From contig NZ_JACRTA010000004.1 of assembly GCF_014385065.1 (NCBI RefSeq), positions 1 to 37,232 of the forward strand: a DNA stretch of 37,232 nt, read 5' to 3'. This document shows, piece after piece, positions 9,902 to 18,073 of the stretch. The DNA is from Lentihominibacter hominis. GTDB lineage: Bacteria; Bacillota; Clostridia; Peptostreptococcales; Anaerovoracaceae. How positions within the stretch are numbered: the first letter of the stretch is position 1; each line of letters starts with the position of its first letter. The notes below the pieces were generated by a model. It searched no databases and was not told where the DNA came from. It worked only from the letters and a program-made list of their open reading frames with translations. The translations under genes and the position numbers were made by a program.

Positions 9902-10126
9902 CAACCAAATTTCCTTTCTTAGCACACCAACATTCAACTGCCCAAAATAGGCTCGTCTATAAAACGATTTGACTCATTTTATTATGCAAAGTGGCTGTAT
10001 CAAAAGCATAGCAATATAAAGTATACTTTTAGATATATCGACATCCACCATAAGGATAATTCCTTCAGTAAAGAATAAATCATCATATGCAGGCTGCGAA
10101 TGGCATTCTATATTCCCCGCCGCATC
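9902..10126. other. Non-coding stretch between surface-protein gene and thiolase terminator
   Basis: No gene seen. It holds the likely promoter of the surface-protein gene (9976-10003, listed separately) and otherwise AT-rich sequence without clear hairpins or repeats. Confidence 0.5.
9976..10003 (-). promoter_or_regulatory. Candidate promoter of the GLUG surface-protein gene
   Basis: On the minus strand TTGATA (9998-10003), 16-base spacer, TAAAAT (9976-9981). The leader to the chosen ATG would be about 70 bases. Confidence 0.45.
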
Positions 10127-10169
10127 AAAAAAAAGCTTGCTGCACCGGAGATTTTTCCTGGTGCAGCAA
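10127..10169 (-). terminator. Rho-independent terminator after thiolase
   Basis: On the minus strand TTGCTGCACC pairs with GGTGCAGCAA (10 bp, extendable by CC/GG) across a short loop, followed by GCTTTTTTTT. It lies about 40 bases past the thiolase stop codon. Confidence 0.9.
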
Positions 10170-10210
10170 TCCTTCCAATATCATATGGCAATTACCTGCC
10201 TGATTTTTAT

Positions 10211-11389
10211 TTATCGTTCAACAATCATCGTAGTTGCCTGACCGCCTCCAATGCAGAGCGTAGCAAGTCCCGTCTTGGCATCTTGTTTTATCATCTCATA
10301 GATAAGCGTTATAAGAATCCTTGCTCCGGAAGCCCCTATCGGATGTCCTAAAGCAATCGCTCCTCCGTTGACATTAAGCTTTTCATCTTCAAAGCCCAGA
10401 TCTTTTCCTACTGCTATACACTGAGCTGCAAAAGCTTCATTAGCTTCGATAAGATCGATATCATCTATGGTCATACCGGCCTTGTCGAGAGCTTTTTTAG
10501 AAGCAGGTATAGGTCCAATACCCATTATGCTTGGATCAACTCCTGCTGAAGCATATGATTTTATAGTGCAGAGCGGCTTAATTCCCAGTTCATCGGCTTT
10601 TTCCTTTGACATTACTATGAGAGCTGCTGCTGCATCATTAATTCCGGAAGCATTTGCCGCTGTTACCATACCATCTTTCTTAAAAGCAGGTCTGAGCTTA
10701 GCGATTCCTTCAGCTGTTACTCCGTCTTTAGGATACTCATCTTTATCAAATATGATAGGATCTCCCTTTCTTTGAGGAACTTCTACAGGAACAATTTCAT
10801 CATCAAATCTTCCTGAATTTACAGCTGCAACAGCTTTTTGCTGTGATTTGGCAGCGAATTCGTCCAGTTCTTCCCTTGTAAGGTTCCACTGTTCGGCTAC
10901 GTTTTCAGCAGTGATCCCCATATGGTAGTTGTTGAACGCGCATGTCAGACCATCGTTTGTCATCATATCAATAATCTTGTTATCGTTCATTCTAGCTCCC
11001 CATCTGGCAGTAGGAACAGCATAAGCTGTAGCAGACATGTTCTCGGTACCGCCCGCAACAATGATGTCGGCATCTCCGGCTTTAATCATCTGTGCAGCCA
11101 GAGAAACAGTTCTCAGTCCTGATCCGCATACTTTGTTCAATGTCATAGCCGGTACTTCCTTCGGAATTCCCGCATCCATGGCCGCCTGTCTTGCAACATT
11201 CTGTCCGAGGCCCCCCTGAAGAACACATCCATAAACCACTTCATCAATGGTTGCCGGATCTATTCCTGCCCTTTTGATTGCTTCCTTAATCGCAGTAGCT
11301 CCCAATGTTCTCGCTGAAACATTTTTGAGACTACCGCCGAAGCTTCCGATCGGAGTTCTTACTGCACTTGCAATTACAACATCTCTCAT
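10211..11389 (-). CDS. Acetyl-CoA C-acetyltransferase (thiolase)
   Basis: A 392-residue biosynthetic-type thiolase that condenses two acetyl-CoA to acetoacetyl-CoA (reversible), the entry to butyrate formation or to acetoacetate-linked fermentation. The nucleophile is Cys88 in [20 protein letters not shown] (His349) and CIGGGQ (Cys379) supply the remaining catalytic motifs. Length equals ThlA/AtoB/PhaA enzymes. AAAGGAGG lies before the ATG. It is the last gene of a minus-strand run after DUF2156, isochorismatase-like and surE genes, separated by a 61-base AT-rich gap without a terminator, and is followed by a strong terminator. No other butyrate gene lies in the window, so the pathway cannot be assigned. 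Confidence 0.96.
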   Translation of the reverse strand: MRDVVIASAVRTPIGSFGGSLKNVSARTLGATAIKEAIKRAGIDPATIDEVVYGCVLQGGLGQNVARQAAMDAGIPKEVPAMTLNKVCGSGLRTVSLAAQMIKAGDADIIVAGGTENMSATAYAVPTARWGARMNDNKIIDMMTNDGLTCAFNNYHMGITAENVAEQWNLTREELDEFAAKSQQKAVAAVNSGRFDDEIVPVEVPQRKGDPIIFDKDEYPKDGVTAEGIAKLRPAFKKDGMVTAANASGINDAAAALIVMSKEKADELGIKPLCTIKSYASAGVDPSIMGIGPIPASKKALDKAGMTIDDIDLIEANEAFAAQCIAVGKDLGFEDEKLNVNGGAIALGHPIGASGARILITLIYEMIKQDAKTGLATLCIGGGQATTMIVER

Positions 11390-11450
11390 AATGAATTTCC
11401 TCCTTTTAATGATTAATTATTAATATAAATATAATATATTCAAATATATT

Positions 11451-12383
11451 TTATTTAAATATCCCTATATATTTTGCCAAAAGTTCTACCGGCTTATAAG
11501 ATAATTTGGATTTTCGCAAATTCTCTATACCCATATCTTCTTCCCGGTTTATATACTCCGCTTTCGAAGCAACATGTTTGCAGAATTCATTGTTTATAGC
11601 CTGATACAGTCCTCTGAAATCAGTATTTGCCTTCTCAACATGTTCAGTGACAGTATTCTTCCCCAGCTGACCTCCTACAGCTACAGCTTCTATACTTCCA
11701 TCTATCATTATAGCTCCTGCGCTGTATCCTGCCTTATCAAGATTATTAAAAACATCTTCCATCGCCTCTTCTTCCATTTTAAGCAATTCCATCTCATGAG
11801 GCGGGATCTCCTTTTTTCTGTTGAAATCTGATATGAATTTCATAGCTCTGTCAGCCATATCTTCGGTAAGCTCTACATATTCATATTCATACGTCTTCTT
11901 AAAATAATTAAGATGATTTTTCTTCCCATGATATGCCTTTCCCTTAAGATTTATCAGATCCTGAGTAAGGTAAATATAATCATAATTAGGTCGATCATCT
12001 TCAAACTCTATTTCAGGACAAGCTTCAAGAATAATGCCGGTCATATGAGACGGAACCAGTCTCAAGCTAAAAGGCTGACCCTTTTTTTCAAATATCTCTT
12101 TGCTTTTATATATAGTCTCTCTCAGGGCATCTTTATCATATTTCCCGTCTTTTGTAAGAGGAGGAAACATAAACGGAAGAATTATATCCTCTTCAAGTTC
12201 TAAATGACTCACTCCGCTTATACACATATACTCGCCCACGAGATCCCAGCTAAACTGATTGATATTTCGCCACATATACTGAGATGAAAATGAGAGCCCC
12301 GATGTCTTATATTCATATCCGTTTAAATATTCTTCGAGTATCTCTCTATTGTCTATAGATATCTCGTTATCAAACATAAACAT
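11451..12383 (-). CDS. DUF2156 domain protein (GNAT-fold, lysyltransferase-like)
   Basis: A 310-residue protein of the DUF2156 family, related to the cytosolic C-terminal domain of MprF/LysX phosphatidylglycerol lysyltransferases but without the membrane flippase part. Family traits visible are KGKAYHGKKNHLNYFKK near residue 150, then AGAIMIDGSIEAVAVGG and, near the C-terminus, INREEDMGIENLRKSKLSY. Stand-alone members are common in Clostridia and their substrate is unknown; aminoacyl-tRNA-dependent transfer to a small acceptor is possible. No membrane segments are seen. It sits 26 bases after the isochorismatase-like gene. The upstream AGAGAAAG is a weak ribosome binding site. Confidence 0.82.
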   Translation of the reverse strand: MFMFDNEISIDNREILEEYLNGYEYKTSGLSFSSQYMWRNINQFSWDLVGEYMCISGVSHLELEEDIILPFMFPPLTKDGKYDKDALRETIYKSKEIFEKKGQPFSLRLVPSHMTGIILEACPEIEFEDDRPNYDYIYLTQDLINLKGKAYHGKKNHLNYFKKTYEYEYVELTEDMADRAMKFISDFNRKKEIPPHEMELLKMEEEAMEDVFNNLDKAGYSAGAIMIDGSIEAVAVGGQLGKNTVTEHVEKANTDFRGLYQAINNEFCKHVASKAEYINREEDMGIENLRKSKLSYKPVELLAKYIGIFK

Positions 12384-12409
12384 TGTCTTTCTCTCTTCCC
12401 ACGGTCTTC

Positions 12410-12955
12410 TTATTTCACTATAGCTGAGACCGCCTTAAATCCTTCGGCTTTAGAATCCCTCAGAATCTCATACAATATCGATTCATAAGTTGTTATGACC
12501 GCTCCTGCCTCACCCATTCTGGTTATACTCCAAAGCTTATCTTCCTCACTTCTTGATGATACGCAGTCTACAGCCAAATACACATTATAGCCGGCTTCCA
12601 TCAGCTGCAATACAGTCTGCTGTACACATATATGCGCCTCTATTCCGCATACTACTATATTTTTTTTGTCAAATCCTTTTATTTTAGCAGCAAACTCCTC
12701 ATTGGCCATGCATCCGAAAGTATTTTTCTCCACATGTTCAAAACTGCCCAGCGCCTCTGTCACTGACGGTATCGTTGCGCCCAGCCCCTTAGTGTACTGC
12801 TGCGTAACAACAGTAGGAATATCGAAGACTTTCATTCCTTTTATCAGTTTTACTGTTTTTTCTTCAAGCTTTGCTTCGTTGCTCATGGCCGGCATAAGTT
12901 TTTCCTGAAGATCGATAACTACAAATGCTGTATTGTCTCTTGTAAGTAAACTCAT
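12410..12955 (-). CDS. Isochorismatase-family cysteine hydrolase
   Basis: A 181-residue isochorismatase-like hydrolase. The expected catalytic triad is present as Asp15 (VVIDLQEKL), Lys77 (VEKNTFGC) and Cys110 (GIEAHICVQQT), as in YcaC and nicotinamidase relatives. A cis-peptide GIEAH segment precedes the nucleophile. The substrate is unknown; the short YcaC-like form and the EAH sequence do not point to nicotinamide in particular. The start at 12953-12955 overlaps the surE stop codon in a TGATG arrangement, with GGAGG eight bases upstream, so translation is probably coupled; a longer frame starting 5 codons earlier lacks this. Followed by the DUF2156 gene. Confidence 0.9.
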   Translation of the reverse strand: MSLLTRDNTAFVVIDLQEKLMPAMSNEAKLEEKTVKLIKGMKVFDIPTVVTQQYTKGLGATIPSVTEALGSFEHVEKNTFGCMANEEFAAKIKGFDKKNIVVCGIEAHICVQQTVLQLMEAGYNVYLAVDCVSSRSEEDKLWSITRMGEAGAVITTYESILYEILRDSKAEGFKAVSAIVK

Positions 12956-13716
12956 CACTCTATCCTCCACTTTTTTATTTCATCTACCATCTCGTATGCC
13001 GTCAAATCACGGTGTATAGGTGTAATACTGGCATATCCCTCCTGCATAGCTATCACATCTATCGTATCGGGAAGGCCTTCATATACTACAGGTTCTCCGT
13101 TATATTTGTATGCTGCCGTACCGTCACCAAGATCCACAGGAGCAAAGAACTCCTTATATTCCCGTTTCCCAAGTGTTGTATACTTCAGTCCTTTTATTTC
13201 ATCTTCCGGAAGGTTGGGTGTGTTTATATTCAGTACAATGTCAGGAGATAATGTGCCCTCTGTTTTTTTAAGAACTTCAACCGCCAAATAACACGCATAT
13301 TCAAAATGTTCGGCATTATGACTGTTTACAGAAACAGCCACGGCCGGTACGCCGCATATATTCCCTTCCAACGCTGCCGAAACAGTCCCCGAGTATAACG
13401 TATCTGTCCCTAAATTGCCTCCATGATTAATACCGGAAAACACCATATCTATTTTGATACCCTTATCGGCCAGTATCTTCATCCCCAGCTTTACACAGTC
13501 CGCAGGCGTTCCGGAAGTGCTCAGTGCATATTCTGCATTTTCAAAACATACTTCACGTACCGATATATGCTTGGAAACCGTAATACCATGTCCGCTGGCA
13601 CTCCTCTGTCCGTCAGGAGCACATACATAAACAGAGGCTTCTGCTGACAGTGCTTTCACCAACTCTTTTATACCCTGCGCATTTATTCCGTCATCATTAG
13701 ATACTAATATATTCAT
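12955..13716 (-). CDS. surE: 5'/3'-nucleotidase SurE
   Basis: A 253-residue SurE phosphatase that removes phosphate from nucleoside monophosphates and acts in stationary-phase survival in E. coli. The diagnostic N-terminus MNILVSNDDGI supplies metal ligands Asp8 and Asp9; CAPDGQRSASGHG and VFSGINHGGNLGTDTLYSGTVSAA are the other active-site loops. Length matches the family. AGAGG precedes the start. First gene of a run with the isochorismatase-like, DUF2156 and thiolase genes. A TATAAT stands about 35 bases upstream, but no good -35 is visible. Confidence 0.96.
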   Translation of the reverse strand: MNILVSNDDGINAQGIKELVKALSAEASVYVCAPDGQRSASGHGITVSKHISVREVCFENAEYALSTSGTPADCVKLGMKILADKGIKIDMVFSGINHGGNLGTDTLYSGTVSAALEGNICGVPAVAVSVNSHNAEHFEYACYLAVEVLKKTEGTLSPDIVLNINTPNLPEDEIKGLKYTTLGKREYKEFFAPVDLGDGTAAYKYNGEPVVYEGLPDTIDVIAMQEGYASITPIHRDLTAYEMVDEIKKWRIE

Positions 13717-13813
13717 TAATCTACCTCTTATATCCAGTTGTATATGGTGTTGATTATATCATAAAAAAATCTTAAAATAAACCGCATACATGTAAAAGTT
13801 TTTTGTATCTCAA

Positions 13814-13855
13814 TCATAAAACATCCCCTGAAAATATAGTCTTTTCAAAGGGATG
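13814..13855 (-). terminator. Terminator after the sirtuin gene
   Basis: On the minus strand CATCCC plus TTTGAAAA pairs with TTTTCAG plus GGGATG around a seven-base loop, followed by TTTTATG. It starts about 13 bases after the sirtuin stop codon. Confidence 0.75.
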
Positions 13856-13867
13856 CAATATATACGC

Positions 13868-14593
13868 TCAATCACCCAGAACCTTGCCTATTGAATCGTT
13901 TATAACAAGAGCGGCTCTGTCATCATATTCTGTTTCGGATTTATTTATCAGGATAAGATTTTTTCCTGAAAAATAATTGATCAAGCCGGCTGCAGGATAT
14001 ACAACAAGAGAAGTCCCTCCCACTATAAGAGTATCTGCTTTGCTTATAGCATTCACAGCGCCCATCACAACTCTCTCATCGAGTGATTCTTCATAAAGAA
14101 CCACCTCCGGTTTCACAATACCTCCACACTTTTTACACTTAGGAACTCCGATTTCACAATTGCTTTCATCTATTATATATTCCAAATCATAACCGGTTCC
14201 GCACTCCATACATTTGTTTCTGAGGACAGACCCATGCAACTCATAAACAATTCTGCTTCCTGCCTTCTGATGAAGTCCATCTATATTTTGCGTTACTACA
14301 CCGGTTAATTTCCCCGTTTTTTCCATTTCTGCAAGAGCTATATGCGCCTTATTAGGCTGTGCATCAGGATATAACAAATTTTTCTTATAATAATCAAAGA
14401 ACATCTCTGTATGTTCCATAAAAAATGACCTTGAAAGCATTTGTTCCGGTGAATATCCATATTTATTCATAGCGTTGTAAAGACCTGATTCCGATCTGAA
14501 GTCAGGTATATTGCTTTCAGTAGAAACTCCGGCCCCTCCGAAAAACACTACCGATTTGCTCTCATCTACTACTTTTCTTACCCTTTTGTCCAT
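13868..14593 (-). CDS. NAD-dependent protein deacylase (sirtuin, SIR2 family)
   Basis: A 241-residue sirtuin that removes acyl groups from lysines using NAD+. Residues 20-34 carry GAGVSTESNIPDFRS, then TQNIDGLH, the catalytic His in YELHGS, and a zinc site of two Cys-X2-Cys pairs (CMEC and CKKC). GTSLVVYPAAG is the C-terminal NAD segment. Phe rather than Tyr/Arg pairs in the acyl pocket suggest a deacetylase, but this is weak. Two starts are possible: ATG at 14606-14608, overlapping the AIM24-like stop as TAATG, or ATG at 14591-14593 with GGAGAA seven bases upstream; I prefer the second, which also matches usual sirtuin N-termini. Second gene of a two-gene unit. Confidence 0.93.
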   Translation of the reverse strand: MDKRVRKVVDESKSVVFFGGAGVSTESNIPDFRSESGLYNAMNKYGYSPEQMLSRSFFMEHTEMFFDYYKKNLLYPDAQPNKAHIALAEMEKTGKLTGVVTQNIDGLHQKAGSRIVYELHGSVLRNKCMECGTGYDLEYIIDESNCEIGVPKCKKCGGIVKPEVVLYEESLDERVVMGAVNAISKADTLIVGGTSLVVYPAAGLINYFSGKNLILINKSETEYDDRAALVINDSIGKVLGD

Positions 14594-14607
14594 ATTACTG
14601 TTCTCCA

Positions 14608-15288
14608 TTAGTTCCCCGAAGGGAAGTACGGTCTGAGAACTCCTGCAACATTTGACAAAGGCATCGTCTGAAGCCAAACATGACCGGGACCTGTTATGAC
14701 AGTATTAAATAATCCTTCTCCTCCCAGGAATTTATTTTTCATCCCCGGAACTGTCTGTATTTCCATATTACATGTCGCAGACATTGCAGCAAGATGACCT
14801 GTATCTACTATCAGCTGTTGTCCTGCTTTCAGAGAATATTCTATAACATGGCCGTCAAACTCTCCGAACACAATGCCATTTCCGCTAAGCTTCTGCATAA
14901 CAAAACCTTCTCCGCCAAACAGTCCACTGCCTATCTTTTTATTAAAAAATACTGAAAGATCGATGCCTATTTCTCCTGCAAGAAATACGCTCTTCTGACA
15001 TATAAGCTCATTGCCCGGTGAGATCTCAAAAGCCCTTATAGATCCCGGAAAACTTGATGCAAATGCAATCATTCCCGGCCCACCCTGAGCAGTATATATG
15101 TTCTGAAAAAGTTTCTCTCCGGCAAACATCCTGCCTAAAGCCTTTCCTACTCCTCCATTGCTTGTAGTCTCCATCTTCATATTAGACGACATCCATGACA
15201 TTCCGCCGCCTTCAGTCAGCATTTTTTCACCGGCTTCCAGCTGACATATAACTACGGGAAGTGTCTCCCCTTTTATTTCATATTTCAT
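14608..15288 (-). CDS. AIM24 / TIGR00266 family protein
   Basis: A 226-residue protein of the TIGR00266 (AIM24, tryptophan RNA-binding attenuator-like fold) family, with Gly-rich beta repeats such as GGGMSWMS, AFASSFPG, GGEGFVMQKLSG and GPGHVWLQTMP. Family members are widespread but lack a firm biochemical role; some are linked to envelope or stress responses. No signal peptide or membrane segment is seen. A ribosome binding site (AGGTGA) precedes the ATG. First gene of an operon with the sirtuin, whose frame it overlaps or abuts. Confidence 0.88.
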   Translation of the reverse strand: MKYEIKGETLPVVICQLEAGEKMLTEGGGMSWMSSNMKMETTSNGGVGKALGRMFAGEKLFQNIYTAQGGPGMIAFASSFPGSIRAFEISPGNELICQKSVFLAGEIGIDLSVFFNKKIGSGLFGGEGFVMQKLSGNGIVFGEFDGHVIEYSLKAGQQLIVDTGHLAAMSATCNMEIQTVPGMKNKFLGGEGLFNTVITGPGHVWLQTMPLSNVAGVLRPYFPSGN

Positions 15289-15341
15289 AATTTCACCTGC
15301 TCCCTTCCATAACGAGCTTTTGTCTTAACTATCTAATTCAA

Positions 15342-15370
15342 AGTATATAATTTTATGAATTTTTTTGCAA
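15342..15370 (-). promoter_or_regulatory. Sigma-A-type promoter of the AIM24-sirtuin operon
   Basis: On the minus strand TTGCAA (15365-15370), 17-base spacer, TATACT (15342-15347), about 50 bases before the AIM24-like start codon. Confidence 0.6.
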
Positions 15371-15420
15371 TATATACGGTGATTTTTATTAGCAAAGACT
15401 ATTCCATTCAGCACATTATT

Positions 15421-16170
15421 TTATCCGTTTTTCAAAACAGTCATTTCAGTAAGATTTTTCCAGTATCTAACAGGCATAAAGTTTTTCTGACATCTGGGAT
15501 TTGTCCGTTCTCTTACAGCGATATTATCAAAATAATTCTTCCACAATCTACGATAATTCTGTTCATCAGCTGAAACCTCAGGAACATCCTTATCGTCAAA
15601 CAAGGATATATACCAACGCCTCTGATAAGCAATCAGCGCTTTTCTTCTCCCTATGTCATGTATTATAAAAGGATCGTTCTTATATCTATCGCAGAAATGT
15701 GAGGCTATCAGTTCAAGTACATCATTATCAGGCTCAATCCGCCCATAAAGAATATTATTTTTCATTACGGAAAACCGCACAAACTGCAGCATCCTTTCCC
15801 GCTCAACGTCCACCTTTTTTTCTATGGATTGAATATCAAACACCTCCGGGAAGCTATGGAGCATTGATACACTCGCCCCTTTATGAAAACCGAGAAGTAC
15901 ATATTTCAAGATCTTTGTTTCCTTGTCCGAATCATTTGAAAGATAGACCTTATATATACGCCGAAGATCGTAAGATGATATCTTCTTCTCTATTGCCTCA
16001 TATACAATAGTGGCTTTCACAGGATCAGTTTTAATATCCATACATCCTCCGAGCAAAGTAGACTGATATTCATCTTTCCTGAATATTCCGGAAGCCTTAT
16101 CGGTATAGTAATTATGGTATATACATGTCAATATTCCTTCAAATGTACCATCATAAAGATAATCTATCAT
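15421..16170 (-). CDS. TIGR03915-type DNA metabolism protein (DUF4130)
   Basis: A 249-residue protein of the TIGR03915/DUF4130 family, known as the partner encoded beside the TIGR03916 radical SAM protein and in other species fused to or next to a uracil-DNA glycosylase-like domain. Visible traits are the start MIDYLYDGTFEGILTCIY, FARVSVM-type helices written here as FVRFSVMKNN, HFCDRYKNDPFIIHD, and the C-terminal RTNPRCQKNFMPVRYW block. The start chosen, 16168-16170, overlaps the radical SAM stop codon by ATGA and gives the usual family N-terminus; a frame 19 codons longer is open but lies inside the upstream gene. No UDG domain is fused here. Biochemical role unproven. Confidence 0.85.
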   Translation of the reverse strand: MIDYLYDGTFEGILTCIYHNYYTDKASGIFRKDEYQSTLLGGCMDIKTDPVKATIVYEAIEKKISSYDLRRIYKVYLSNDSDKETKILKYVLLGFHKGASVSMLHSFPEVFDIQSIEKKVDVERERMLQFVRFSVMKNNILYGRIEPDNDVLELIASHFCDRYKNDPFIIHDIGRRKALIAYQRRWYISLFDDKDVPEVSADEQNYRRLWKNYFDNIAVRERTNPRCQKNFMPVRYWKNLTEMTVLKNG

Positions 16171-17675
16171 ATCAATCCGGCAGAAGACAGCTTTTCCTGC
16201 CGCTCTCCTTTCTGAAGCCTGTTCCATGTATTATCAAACATAGATACCTGAAGCCCATCCTCCATCTGTAATATAGCATTTCTTATAACATCCTGCTCAA
16301 AACGCCTCTCTCCATAATACCGGCCCAGACAGGTAAGAAAATACTTGGCTCGTTTCAGCACTACTCCCATTTTTTTAAGATCCTCAAACCTTACCGCCGA
16401 CACTCTTCTCTGTCTGATTATACGTTTTGCTGAAACAGCCCCTATTCCCGGTATTCTCATGAGCATTTCAAAAGAAGCTTTATTCACTTCCAAGGGAAAA
16501 AGTTCGAGATTTCTGAGTGCCCAAGCAACTTTAGGATCAAGATCCGGATCGAGATTTATTTCTTTTCCGCCAAATAACTCTTTAACGGAAAAACCATAAA
16601 ATCGGAGCAGCCAATCAGCCTGATATATGCGGTGTTCTCTTTCCAAAGGAGGTAGCAATGTACTGTCAGGGAGTACAGGAGATTCCACTACAGGGATATA
16701 TGCTGAATAATACACTCGCTTCATTTTAAAAGTCCTATAGAGATTCTCACTGGTAGTAAGAATACTCTTATCCGATTCCCCTCCTGCCCCTATTATCATC
16801 TGCGTCGTCTGACCTGCAGGGGCAAAACTCTTGTCCCTTTTAGCAAATTTCAGTGAAGATACTCCTGTTTTATTTCGCTGTACAATACGGTCTTTCATCG
16901 CGCTATCAGTATCTTCAAAAAATCCTATATATTTTTCGTAATCGGCAGAGCAATTCATATCCTCTGTCAAGTCTTCTCCCATTTTGCCCAGATGTTTTCT
17001 GCCTCCTCCAATATAGCTTTTTTCTGTATTCAAGTTCTGTCCTTTGAACATAGTTCCCGGACCTGTAAGGATATTGCGTTCTATTAATGAATTGGTAATC
17101 TGCCTCATGGGAGCAAAAATCTCCTTTGGTTTTTTCTGAGGTGCAAGCAGTGAGAGGCTCTTTGATGTAGGCATTTCTATATTAACACTTAGCCTATCTG
17201 CAAAAAGACCTATACGGTGCAGCAGTTCAGGAGAAACACCGGGGATTATCTTAGCATGTATATATCCGGCAAAGCCGTATTTGACCCTGAGCAGCTGCAA
17301 TGATTCGAGAATACGTTCTGCTGTATGATCAGGAGAAATCTCGACTGCAGAACTCAAAAATAATCCCTCTATGTAATTGCGGCGGTAAAATTCTATCGTA
17401 AGCCTAGCCAGCTCATCAGGTTCAAAAGAAGCTCTGGGAAAATCATTGCTCCTTTTATTAACACAATATTCACAGTCATATACACATTTATTAGTGAACA
17501 ATACTTTGAGCAGCGAAATACATCTGCCGTCAGCGCCCCATGAGTGGCATATGCCTGAAGCATGAGCGCTTCCTATATTACCATCGTTGTGTCTTCCTAC
17601 CCCGCTGCTGGAACATGATACATCATATTTTGCACTGTCAGCTAATATCTTTAACTTTTTCATGATGGATTCCAT
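16167..17675 (-). CDS. TIGR03916-type radical SAM protein, putative DNA modification/repair
   Basis: A 502-residue radical SAM enzyme of the putative DNA modification/repair family. The [4Fe-4S] cysteines are Cys64, Cys68 and Cys71 (NKCVYDCEYC). A helix-hairpin-helix DNA-binding motif lies at about 404-423 (MRIPGIGAVSAKRIIRQ). AKYDVSCSSSG at the N-terminus and FAPAGQTTQMIIGA in the middle are family blocks. Members I recall are nearer 420 residues; the stretch from about 205 to 280, charged and Gly-rich, looks like an insert before the FAPAGQ block. The gene overlaps the TIGR03915-type gene by four bases. Its promoter carries LexA boxes, which supports a DNA-damage role. The reaction is unknown. 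Confidence 0.9.
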   Translation of the reverse strand: MESIMKKLKILADSAKYDVSCSSSGVGRHNDGNIGSAHASGICHSWGADGRCISLLKVLFTNKCVYDCEYCVNKRSNDFPRASFEPDELARLTIEFYRRNYIEGLFLSSAVEISPDHTAERILESLQLLRVKYGFAGYIHAKIIPGVSPELLHRIGLFADRLSVNIEMPTSKSLSLLAPQKKPKEIFAPMRQITNSLIERNILTGPGTMFKGQNLNTEKSYIGGGRKHLGKMGEDLTEDMNCSADYEKYIGFFEDTDSAMKDRIVQRNKTGVSSLKFAKRDKSFAPAGQTTQMIIGAGGESDKSILTTSENLYRTFKMKRVYYSAYIPVVESPVLPDSTLLPPLEREHRIYQADWLLRFYGFSVKELFGGKEINLDPDLDPKVAWALRNLELFPLEVNKASFEMLMRIPGIGAVSAKRIIRQRRVSAVRFEDLKKMGVVLKRAKYFLTCLGRYYGERRFEQDVIRNAILQMEDGLQVSMFDNTWNRLQKGERQEKLSSAGLI

Positions 17676-17709
17676 TATCTGCCCTTCCTTTTCTCAAGTA
17701 ATATATTGT

Positions 17710-17738
17710 ATTTTATCACTTTGAGAACGTATGTTCAA
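17710..17738 (-). promoter_or_regulatory. Promoter of the radical SAM DNA-repair pair
   Basis: On the minus strand TTGAAC (17733-17738), 17-base spacer, TAAAAT (17710-17715). The -35 box and spacer are covered by a LexA box, so a bound repressor would block RNA polymerase. Confidence 0.7.
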
Positions 17739-17756
17739 TATCAAGAACTTATGTTT
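17725..17756. promoter_or_regulatory. Two LexA (SOS) boxes
   Basis: GAACGTATGTTC at 17725-17736 is an exact match to the Firmicutes LexA/DinR core GAAC-N4-GTTC. A second site, GAACTTATGTTT at 17745-17756, differs from the core by one base. They are 20 bases apart, about two helical turns, and the first overlaps the -35 box of the repair-pair promoter. Confidence 0.75.
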
Positions 17757-18073
17757 TTAAAAAATAGCAATTTACAAGTCTTCAAACATAAAAAAATCAT
17801 TATCAGATCTATCCTTTTATTCTCTGTTCTTCCAACAATAAAAAAGTTCCCATTATCATGAAAAATCAAATATAACGGAAACTTTTATCAAAATATTCAA
17901 ACTTTATAAACCGAAATTTTTAAAGAACTCCAATCATCTATACTTCTCTTGCAGATAAAATCTTTCTTTTAAAGCCTTCTCCGTAAAAGCGCCCTCTAAA
18001 AGCAGGAGAAATAAGCAGATCACCCTTTATCATAATATCTTCATCCTGCCCTTATATCCATATAAAATATTTT

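Larger units (their letters stand above)
17676..18073. other. 398-base intergenic stretch: SOS promoter plus AT-rich DNA
   Basis: The right-to-left promoter with LexA boxes occupies 17710-17756. A weak minus-strand terminator candidate lies at 17838-17885 (nine-pair stem with one G-U wobble, 25-base loop, then T6), which could end the amidohydrolase operon. A 31-codon minus-strand frame at 17938-18033 starts MIKGDLLISPAF and has only a poor AGGA upstream; I cannot tell if it is real. The palindrome CATATAAAA/TTTTATATG at 18059-18080 overlaps the amidohydrolase stop codon. Confidence 0.4.

Noticed and set aside
10100..10351. Plus-strand frame near the thiolase 3' end
   Set aside because: It runs through the thiolase terminator and opposes a well-supported gene.
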